The notes under the pieces were generated by a model that saw nothing but the letters and a program-made list of their open reading frames with translations, did no database searches and was not told the DNA's origin. 64,000 bases of DNA from Tanypteryx hageni (Eukaryota; Arthropoda; Insecta; Odonata; Petaluridae): assembly GCA_028673005.1 (NCBI GenBank), contig CM054113.1, positions 212,527,504 through 212,591,503 of the forward strand, written 5' to 3'. Positions 56,282 through 64,000 of this stretch are shown one piece after another; the first letter of the stretch is position 1, and every line of letters begins with the position of its first letter. A program made the translations under genes and the position numbers.

Positions 56282-56545
56282 TACTGGATTTTTTTCCTTT
56301 TTATTTTCTTGTGCGTTGGATTTCTGCCAAAAATCACAGATGTCTTTAAGCTCGTTGGATTAGTGAACCTTTCTATAGAAATATTTTCTGCCTTAATGGA
56401 AATAACACAAATTGCATTCTGTCGCATTTAAATCACGAATGAAACCGTTTTTAAATCACGCTCAAGAGGTTAAATAAGGTTTTTGTCTTAACGTCGCCGA
56501 GCCGTAGACAAGTGTAGTCTAGAAAAATTCAAAATGCGTTGGAAA

Positions 56546-56640
56546 TAGCATCATTGAATGAATGTGGAGAAGAAGCATCATGGAATGAATGTGGAGAAGA
56601 AGCATCATTGAATGAATGTGGAGAAGAAGCATCATTGACT
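56546..56640. repeat. 27-bp minisatellite, ~3.5 units
   Basis: The unit AGCATCATTGAATGAATGTG plus GAGAAGA is repeated three times with a single base change (TTG to TGG in unit 2), then a partial fourth unit. Near-identity of the units suggests a recent origin. Confidence 0.92.
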
Positions 56641-57385
56641 TCAAACGCCCAAATTTGTTTCCAGTTTATTGCAAGATAGAACACTTAAAGTAAAAGTTGG
56701 ATCCTGCCTGACAGGAAAGAAGAGTAAGGAGAGGTTTACCGCCATTTACTGTACCAATTCAGATGGCATTGAAAAATATGAATCCCTTATAATAGACAAA
56801 TTTAAAAAAAAACTAGGTGATTTAAACATATTATTTAATCCCACTTCATGTTCACTAATTAAATAAACGGCGCAATTTACATTGCACAAACTTTCTCGTA
56901 TACGTATATACGTTTGATCTCACTCCACGTTTTGCCCCGAAATGAACTCTCTGTGTGCTTGGCAATTCACTACCAATTACGTTACTAATGCGTAGCAACA
57001 GAACCAAAGTGACTGACATCTTCAACCTCTCACGTCTAATATCTCTCCCTAATAAGAGCGTGTCGTTAACAGTGAACTACGAAATTTTAGACTATGGAAT
57101 CCCCGGGTTCCCCCTCCCCTCTGACGCGTGCGCTGAGCGTCTTGTAGAGAAATAATGCCACTGGACGGTATATAGTAATTTTTTGGGACATATGGCTTAA
57201 TTGGTATTATTTGTGACATCAGGCTGTACGTTTGGATGGATTTTAAACGAAATCTTTAGAGCCATTTTTGAGTAAATCGAATTTTGTTTCAAAATATCCT
57301 AGAATAAAGTTTATTTAGTTAGTGTCTGAGTACACTTGGTTCACTTGATATGCGGAGGTGGAACTATACATGGGGGCGCTAAAAC
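56641..57385. other. Gene-free stretch
   Basis: Only short frames; nothing recognised. Confidence 0.5.
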
Positions 57386-57870
57386 GGACTTTGACTGCTC
57401 ATCAGATGAAGATGGTGTATTTCACAACAAAGTGCACAAGGGATAATTTCTCTTGTTAAAGAAATTTAGATATCAGCTGATGCTCTACATATTAAGAAAT
57501 ATCAAATCAAAAGTGAAACTCAACATTTTGCAGGCTATGAAGAGAATCAGTTATTCTTGGGGCTCAATTAAAAAGATTACAATCGCGAAATGTTTTGCAA
57601 AGGCTAGGTTTACCAATTAGGTGTAAGAAAATGATGCCGAAGGTGATGGACCTTCAGGTGATGAGCCTGCTGGTTGGGATGGAATAAATGAAAAAAAAAA
57701 CAGATTCAAGCATCATTTGATGAATTTGTTACAGCTAATAATGCTCTGATTACTTGTACTCGAACAATACGCTGGAATGGGAGAAGAAGAGATGGCAAAT
57801 GGTGAGGAGAAGGTTATGATGCCCTCTCCAAAAAATCTGACGTGCATGAACCGCTAAATATGCTCAAGAC
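57386..57870 (+). pseudogene. pogo/Tigger-like DDE transposase C-terminus, decayed
   Basis: Frame-shifted translation gives AQGIISLVKEI, then LKKFRYQLMLYILRN, ILQAMKRISYSWGSIKKI, TIAKCFAKARFTN, an acidic GDGPSGDEPAGWDGI block and IQASFDEFVTANNALITC. The order (QG-I-I, then AW..I...TI..CF.KAGF, then an acidic stretch) is that of Tigger/Jerky-type transposases just after the last catalytic region. Stops within the block and loss of the N-terminal half make it a fossil. No terminal repeats were found. Confidence 0.7.
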
Positions 57871-58263
57871 TTTTTTTAATATGGACTATGAAACAAATCA
57901 TCTCGTTCTATTTTATTTTTTATTTAAAATATTGTTTCCAAAGAATTCACCAGACGGATGAAAGAAAAATATTACAAGTTGCTTTTACAAAAAATAAATA
58001 AGATGTTAGTGATATTCAACCGAAATCTCTGTGATATGTTTGTATTACAGTCGTAATTTTTACAAGATCGATGATTTCTTATTTTTACTATTTATTATTA
58101 GATGATTATTATAAATAAATATAACGATGCAATAAACATTTTATAAGACAATTAACGCCTTAGATTTGCAATTATAAACTGCTGAATGTATCGTGAACCT
58201 CGACATGTCAAAAAGTTAAAATATTTAGTCCCTTTCATTTCGATAAACATGGGTTTTATTGTT
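57871..58263. other. Gene-free stretch
   Basis: AT-rich flank of the transposase fossil; nothing recognised. Confidence 0.5.
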
Positions 58264-58410
58264 GGAATAAAACGATCTAAAGAGATCCTATGCAGACAGG
58301 CATAAGCTGTAATGTTGGGAATAATTTTGAAAGGAGAAGAAAGTCTGGTATGACCGGGAATCGAACCCGGGTCTTTCACTTGGCATAGGATCTTTAGATC
58401 GCTTTATTCC
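58264..58410. repeat. ~29-bp inverted repeat enclosing a tRNA-like arm
   Basis: GGAATAAAACGATCTAAAGA...ATCCTATGC (58264-58293) is inverted at 58383-58410 (GCATAGGATCTTTAGATCGC...TTATTCC), with a two-base gap. Between the arms lies the T-arm-like sequence on the minus strand at 58347-58375. Confidence 0.75.
58347..58395 (-). pseudogene. tRNA-Gly-like 3' half
   Basis: On the minus strand, CCGGGTTCGATTCCCGG is a perfect five-base-pair T-arm followed by TCATACCA. Upstream, an ATGCCAA seven-base loop could present GCC, but its stem pairs poorly and no matching 5' acceptor strand or D-arm follows. It is a tRNA-derived remnant rather than a functional tRNA. Confidence 0.45.
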
Positions 58411-58563
58411 GTCAATTTCTTGCTTGGCAATCTCACTATTTGAGAGGGAGAAGTTTTATTCGATGTATCTCTTCGAGGACATCCGTTGGGGCAGTTTGAT
58501 ACTAGCTTGGCTAGTTCCGTCCCAAACAAGAAAACATCCGCGTTAAGAAACGAGAAAATTAAT

Positions 58564-58600
58564 CTGCTACGATAGTTCAGTGGTAGAATATCCGTCCGGC
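58564..58600 (+). pseudogene. tRNA-Gly-like 5' half
   Basis: GCTACGATAGTTCAGTGGTAGAATATCCGTCCGGCAT strongly resembles the 5' half of an arthropod tRNA-Gly: acceptor strand, a D-arm with GTTCAGTGGTAGAAT, and the start of the anticodon arm. It breaks off into a TATATATA run at 58601, so no complete tRNA forms. Confidence 0.5.
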
Positions 58601-58610
58601 ATATATATAT

Positions 58611-59515
58611 TGGGGAATTTCCCGCGATAAAAACAACGAACGGTGAGTCATCAAATAATTTTTACACATCCTCCAAACAATTCGCCCAAGATTATAAGGC
58701 AAATTTTTATTCAGATTATATTTTTTAGATAAATGAAAGTCTGAGCATCTTCATCGTAACCAGCCATACTATTTGTGAGAATGAGGAAAGAAAGGGTTTC
58801 TTGTTTGATTTTCGGAGCGATCATAACACTGGAGACAAAAGCATAGCCACCGTGAGTTGGGGTGGAGGGGGGGGGGGGGTAATATATGCCTCCCATCGTA
58901 AAGTGTTAAAACAGACAGAAGGTATTTATGATGAACTACGTAAGAGACTAAGAGAGGACAATAAACTGGAAATTCACGAGCGGTAGACGAACGACCGAAA
59001 ACCCGATACCAAGACGCTAATTTTAGACATTTCTTTTTTATATTTAGAGTAGAAAACAACCTGGAAATTTCGACATATAATCTAGTGACAAATTATTCCT
59101 TTGCGAGGGATGTAAGATAATACAGTTAACTCTAAAACGGTAATCATCTTTAGGTTCCAAGGAGTGGTGTCAAAATCTTGTGGAAGTAGAGTTTCCGCGA
59201 TGTGAAGCAAAAAGCTGCTTTGACTCTTTAATGAAGGTTGTTTTTTACTCTCCACGGACACATGAATTCATATTTCTATGTATGTATGTGTGTGAATATA
59301 CATATACAAGGTGTAACAAAAGTCCATTCTCATAGAGCATTAAGATATAGAATAATTACACGGTTCAACAGGGAATTATCGAGCTCGCCTTATGGCTGAA
59401 ATTATTCAAGAACAAGCACTTAAAAAATACTTGCCTCATGTCAGCTATCTCCGATAGCCACAGTAAGATTATAAAAAAAACAAGTAGGGATGTGCACGGG
59501 TTTTCGTGGTACAGA
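58611..59515. other. Gene-free stretch
   Basis: Contains a G-run at about 58868-58879 and short TATG repeats near 59275-59290. No supported gene. Confidence 0.5.
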
Positions 59516-60498
59516 AGTGCTTTTCGTCAAATTCGCCGTAGTATAATCATATATTAACGTATTTGCTTTGAAATCAGAAAATTATTTTTCCTTATATGGT
59601 GGTAATCCTGCTTTTTATATACGATCTAAACATGTTCATTTCATTTTACCATTCTATACTCGCCCTACAAGCGAAATTTCTTTTTGAAATCGGTTCAGCT
59701 AATACCTTCCAAACTCATAGTTACAGAAAAATTCTAACCTTGATATTGTGGTAGCTCTGTTTAGTTGATCCGGTTGAAATATGCTATTTTGGTTATTTAT
59801 TTATATGAAGATTATATGCACTGTACTGGATTAATATTCATGCTGCCAGTTCTCTATAAATGCGTGTAAAAATATAATTTTACTTTTTGTGTGGTAGCCT
59901 TGCTCTTTATTTCTACTTTAAACATATTGATTTCATTATGGTATGTTGTACAAATTTTATATACAGAATTTAGTTTAAATCCGTTCAGGCAATTCCTTCC
60001 AAATGAAAGAATTTAATTTGTAAGTGTGGCACCCCTGTTTGGTTGATCCGGTCCAAATATGCCATTATGGTTTTGTATATATGTGTGCATTACAAATTTT
60101 AAATTTGGTTAAAATTGATGGGAAGAGTTTAACACAAATACTTGTAAAAATAAACTTATTTATTACTTGTATTTTGGCAGCCTTGATTTTTATATCTACA
60201 TTAAAAATATTTATTTTGTTTGTTTTAAAATGTTGCACACCTTCTTCATACTAAATTTCGTTGAAATCGGTTGGGCCAATTCCTTCCAAATTCATTATTA
60301 CCGAAAAGTTTAATTTTGCAATTTTGGTAACCCTCCTGAGTCGATCTGGTCGAAGTATGCCATTTTGGTCATGAATTTATGTGACTATACTATGTACCAA
60401 ATTTGTTTGAAATCGGTTCAGCCAATTCTTCCCTGATATATGCGTACGGACGGACATCACGAAGACAATAGTGCTTTTCAGCAATGACGAAAAGCACT
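59516..60498. mobile_element. 983-bp element with terminal repeats and internal tandem array
   Basis: The left terminus AGTGCTTTTCGTCA (59516-59529) is inverted at the right end as TGACGAAAAGCACT (60485-60498). The right end also forms a 10-bp hairpin (60470-60498, AGTGCTTTTC/GAAAAGCACT). The interior carries three diverged tandem units of about 288 bp, starting near 59692, 59980 and 60267. Each begins AATCGGTTCAG-like sequence and contains CCTTCCAAA, GTTGATCCGGT and ATATGCCATT-type landmarks. There is no coding capacity. Terminal repeats plus end hairpin plus tandem array resemble Helentron-associated elements; the class is inferred. Confidence 0.7.
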
Positions 60499-60499
60499 A

Positions 60500-60590
60500 A
60501 AAACAGATGCGCATTTCGGCAACAAAGCAGCCACCTTCAGTGGTAATTCACCGCAAATAGATTCTAAATTAAAATAATAAAACGAGAAAA
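60500..60590 (-). repeat. Structured repeat with CTGA...GAAA core
   Basis: On the minus strand, CACTGAAGGTGGCTGCTTTG then TTGCCGAAATGCGC; GGC and GCC can form a stem between the CTGA and GAAA boxes. It is the partner of 29735-29865 and directly abuts the 983-bp element's right end. Confidence 0.5.
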
Positions 60591-61460
60591 TAGTTTTAAT
60601 CACACCGACTGATTTTGTGAATTGCCACATGGCAGACAGCTTGACAGTGTTACCATGTTATACATAAAAACTCATCATCTCCTATTCGCCGAGACCCAAT
60701 CAAAGTGAAACCCTTCGAAGATCTCCAAAAGCGGAAGGCAAAGATTTAATTGCATCAAGTGCTGATCCATCCGTGTCGTATTATTTTTCTCGGGTCATCG
60801 TACCCTAAGAGCAGCATGAAGCATCTCAGCGAGGATTTCTTTCCTAATAGAATCTTCGTTTTATCGCAACATCTGAAACACCTATTTTCTCTATCTATTC
60901 AATTTCAGCGCTCGGAGTAGAGGTCGTTTGGAACGACGACCTGATGTGACTACGATCATAGCGGAACCGGTCTTGTTTTATTAAAATTGTGGAAGATACA
61001 TAGTTGAATTTTATTCTATCATTTTTCAGACATATTATCGTTAAAAATTATTAGCCGGACCTCTTCCGCTTGGAATTTAAATCCTCGTCCTTAAAAGTTC
61101 GATATACTGTCTTTAGTCTAACCTTTATTTAGTTATTCGTTTTTGTTATCATTTTTTTCAATGTTGCCTACTTCTAGTCACGTTAATTTATTAAACCCGA
61201 GGCCAAAATTGAAAACATTTAGTTCTGCTAATCAAGCGTTCAAAAGCAATGAAAAATGAAAGTGAACAACATCCTTGATCGTTAAACATTTATCTACGCT
61301 GTCTCAGATATGACAGGAACAGCAAACTCAAAGGTCGTTCCAAACAAGACGCAATAAGAAATGTTTTTTTCCCTTGGTCGCTGGAGAGGCGAGAAAGGTT
61401 GGGTGCTTTGATTTGAATGTTAAAGAAAATTCATGGAGATCTAAGAATTGTAATTGAATC
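60591..61460. other. Gene-free stretch
   Basis: No supported gene. At 60938-60972 (+) GACCTGATGTGACTACGATC...GGAACCGGTC has a closing GACC/GGTC stem around CTGATG and GGAAC boxes, another degenerate hammerhead-like motif. Confidence 0.45.
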
Positions 61461-61468
61461 ATTTAGAG

Positions 61469-61792
61469 CAGGGGTGGGGAAACATTTTCTGCACGGCAGG
61501 CCGCATCGGTGGTTGCAAGTACTTAGGCGGGCCGCACTGAAAATTGCCAATTGTTCGACGGGCCGGATTAGTTTAAACCAGAAGTTATTCTGAGGTATCA
61601 TATGAATGGAATTATGAGGGTATTAGTGTTAAAATTTCATAGTTAAAGGTTTTTAAATCATCATTTTAACAAAAAATATGAATTTGTGTCTTCATTTTCA
61701 CTGGCAGCTTTCTGATCATAGCTTCGCGGGCCGCATAAAATGCTCTCGGGGCCGCATACGGTCCGCGGCGAGCCGCATGTTGCCCAACTCTG
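61469..61792. mobile_element. 324-bp hAT MITE with 8-bp target duplication
   Basis: Begins CAGGGGTGGGGAAAC and ends GTTGCCCAACTCTG; in reverse complement the right end reads CAGAGTTGGGCAAC. It is flanked by ATTTAGAG (61461-61468) and ATTTAGTG (61793-61800), an 8-bp duplication with one mismatch. Subterminal GGGCCGCA blocks recur in both orientations, typical of this hAT MITE group. Confidence 0.92.
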
Positions 61793-61800
61793 ATTTAGTG

Positions 61801-62636
61801 GTTTGTTACACAATTATTATTTTCATTCGTATTACACGAAGATTTTATTAAAATTTATGTTCGAATTTTTCGTTTTTTTATCACGTCCAATTCTCTAAGA
61901 AAAACCTAGTCACTAATTTAGGCGATCTATTTCTCTCATAGGATATTTGACACGGATCCCGCATGCTCTAACGCCAGTTCGTAAACAAGCTTTTAATTCG
62001 ATTTCTTAGAGTTCTGATCGTCTTTTAGAATACCAAGAATTGCATGCGGCGTCAAGTTGGATATTCATTTTCCAATACGCACAGCTCGTTTGCGTAACCC
62101 ACTTGCGAAATCCCTTATTCAGTCATTAGGTTAACGTAAGTTGTAGCACCTTAACGGGTGAAGGCTATAAAAGGAGTGTGCGCGGATGCTTAGTCGTATA
62201 ATTAATTTTTTGTGGACAATCCGCACTTATGGTGGAGCAGCGGCTAAATTCCAGCGACGGTAGTTGATTAAGAAGCAATAAATTAATGATAACTCTTACA
62301 ATGATATCTTCGCTGAGTAAATGCGAAGAAAGTAATCTCATAATATTTTTTGCGCGTATTTATGACTAGTCTCTTGGATTATCTGATAATACTTTTTCGG
62401 GAAGATATCTTAGCAACCTTAATATTTAACATCAGCTCTGCCACGTTCATAATTGTAGGAATTACTCCATATATAATTTTATAGGTGCATTTTAAATCAG
62501 ATTTTTTGGGACTCAAATCTCAAGTTTTTCTTACATACACAAGTGTCCGTTATTCAATTTATGCACTCATCGGAACTCGGAAAAGAGGTAAGGAAAGAGC
62601 TGTTGAAACAGACATTAAATGAAGGTTATTTTTAAA
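61801..62636. other. Gene-free stretch
   Basis: AT-rich; nothing recognised. Confidence 0.5.
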
Positions 62637-62797
62637 AGTAGACAGACAGACGGACAAACCAAGAAAACCTGCACAATGAGACAGAATACTGAATCGATGG
62701 GCGAAAAAACAAAGTCTCTAGCTGCTTTCGTTTAGGAATTAACGCGTCAGACAGACGGACAGATGAACAAACCTGCATAGGCGGATTTTTTTAAACC
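62637..62797 (-). repeat. Reverse-orientation copy of the 37323-37550 repeat
   Basis: On the minus strand: ATCCGCCTATGCAGGTTTG, a GTCCGTCTGTCTGACG run, ACGAAAGCAGCTAGAGACTT, CATCGATTCAGTATTCTGTC and GTTTTCTTGG. It contains one full 120-bp subunit and the beginning of a second. Confidence 0.75.
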
Positions 62798-63114
62798 GCT
62801 AAAAATAAGCTAACTTGCGACATCTACTCTTTGCGGACTTTTTTCAGGAACTTTCGTTACTGACTACACCCTATTTTTCTGCTGAGAATAAGATTTGTAT
62901 CTTGATTATTTCTCCAAAGATAAAATTCCAAGTCTTATCGGCTTCATTTTCGGTACGATGGGATTTCGCCAAATTGTTAAGAGCTTTCTATAGTCGCATG
63001 CTACATCTTCACGGCATTATTCTTCTTTTCGGCCATTGCACAAGTTGTCAAATCTATGGATCTAAAAGATATAAAATTATATCTGGGCAAAGTTGAACAA
63101 AAATGTTTTATCCA

Positions 63115-63290
63115 TCAACACGCTGGCCACGGTGGAGGGGTGGTTAGCCTGTATGTTTTTCAATGTTTCCTTTACGGGTTCGAATCATGCCGTGGGCATG
63201 ATCGTATGTCTCTGTCGGACTTACATACTAGCTACAAAAGTCTGTTAAAGCGCAATTTATCGATTGATTCGAAAATAAAAGAACTTTCTG
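63115..63290 (+). mobile_element. Probable tRNA-derived SINE remnant
   Basis: GGTGGAGGGGTGGTTAGCCT matches the box A region of the SINE at 44691-44862. It is followed by ACGGGTTCGAATCATGCCG (box B-like) and a body rich in CATGATCGTATG. No A-rich tail is evident. Open frames across it are incidental. Confidence 0.5.
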
Positions 63291-64000
63291 GAGGATCACC
63301 GTAGTCGCCTTTCATGAAATATACGTCATTTTAAAAAACCGTACATAATTCCGCGCAACATTTAATCTATTTTCCAAGACTTTTCTTACAATTGAACAAC
63401 TTAAACCTACATTTTTGCTCAACAGTTGTATTTTCGCACCTTTTACGCGTCTCTACGCTTTTCCTTCGTACGTTACATAGCTAGAAGTGCATTCCTTAAT
63501 TAAATATAGCCTTTTGAAATAAGAGAATGAAGAAAACATGCAATTACCGAGAAAACTGCCGATTGTTTTGGAATATAGGTTTCATCTTTAATGAATGAGG
63601 TGTATCAAAACAAATTAAGTCCACGTGAGTATTCTTCGTTGTCGATGCGGGTTTTATAAGCTTCCCCATCTATTGATATGTTTCATATTTTACACAAAAC
63701 AAATACGAAAACCTCGTCGTCCCCTGATTCCGCCACGGGTGGAGCGAATAAACAACACGGTCAATGCTTGTTTTATCATTCATGCTTGTTTTATCATTCG
63801 AAAGGATGATTCCGTTTGTGCCGTCACGCCAATTTTATTTTCTAAATACAACCTCGCAAATATTGACTAACTGTAGAAGCAGAGCACATCCTATCGTTAA
63901 TCATCAATTGCATTCCAATGCGATTACTCATTCACATGTTTTCATGTTCTTCTGTTTAATAACAAATATTTCTTCTCTGGGCTGCCATTAACCTCAACGA
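63291..64000. other. Gene-free right end
   Basis: AT-rich with short frames only. A direct duplication of about 19 bases, CATGCTTGTTTTATCATTC (near 63763 and 63781), produces a repeated LVLSFML peptide in one frame. No gene supported. Confidence 0.5.

Noticed and set aside
56546..56640. CRISPR-like repeat array
   Set aside because: Units are contiguous with no spacers, in an animal genome; it is a minisatellite.
58347..58605. Functional tRNA-Gly gene
   Set aside because: The two tRNA-like halves are on opposite strands and neither can complete a cloverleaf.

Overview
This window looks like a stretch of an arthropod, probably insect, nuclear genome. The signs are AT-rich intergenic DNA, two single-exon coding regions for large secreted or membrane proteins (one with a recognisable 3' splice acceptor just upstream of its start codon), and many eukaryotic transposon types: LINEs, hAT, pogo/Tigger, MITEs, a tRNA-derived SINE and Helitron-like repeats. 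There are no operons, rRNA genes or CRISPR arrays. The species cannot be named from the sequence.

Only two host genes can be supported. At 3617-5857 (+) is an intronless CDS for a 746-residue leucine-rich-repeat type I membrane receptor. It has a signal sequence, about 17 LRRs, a C-terminal cysteine cap, one membrane span, and an arginine-rich tail carrying a PPPY motif and a C-terminal PDZ-type ligand. A 15-codon upstream ORF ends in an ATGA overlap with its start codon. At 12987-17615 (-) is a 1542-residue, extremely acidic type I membrane protein with many N-K-T sequons, acidic tyrosine clusters and Ser-Gly clusters followed by aromatic islands. I read it as a candidate proteoglycan or mucin-like core protein. 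It contains a near-perfect 537-bp in-frame tandem duplication. The two genes converge, about 7.1 kb apart.

The rest is repeat-rich intergenic DNA. Region 0-2.5 kb has a large CA/CT microsatellite and fragments of a Helitron/DINE-like family. Region 22-27.2 kb holds a decayed hAT transposon abutted by a LINE with an uninterrupted 907-codon endonuclease-reverse transcriptase frame. Region 28-36 kb has a second LINE fragment, a 312-bp MITE and short tandem repeats. Region 40-45.5 kb has a long hairpin, a MITE, a nested pair of the DINE-like elements in opposite orientations, and a SINE. Region 50-64 kb has another DINE-like copy, two more MITEs, a decayed LINE tail, a pogo/Tigger transposase remnant, tRNA-Gly-like halves next to an inverted repeat, and a 983-bp element with three internal ~288-bp tandem repeats.

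The genes show no functional partnership. The most noteworthy items are the acidic membrane protein, the LRR receptor with its start/stop-overlapping uORF, the nested DINE-like elements that seem to seed microsatellites, the 983-bp tandem-repeat element, and recurring short structured motifs that resemble the hammerhead-like motifs of Penelope-type elements.
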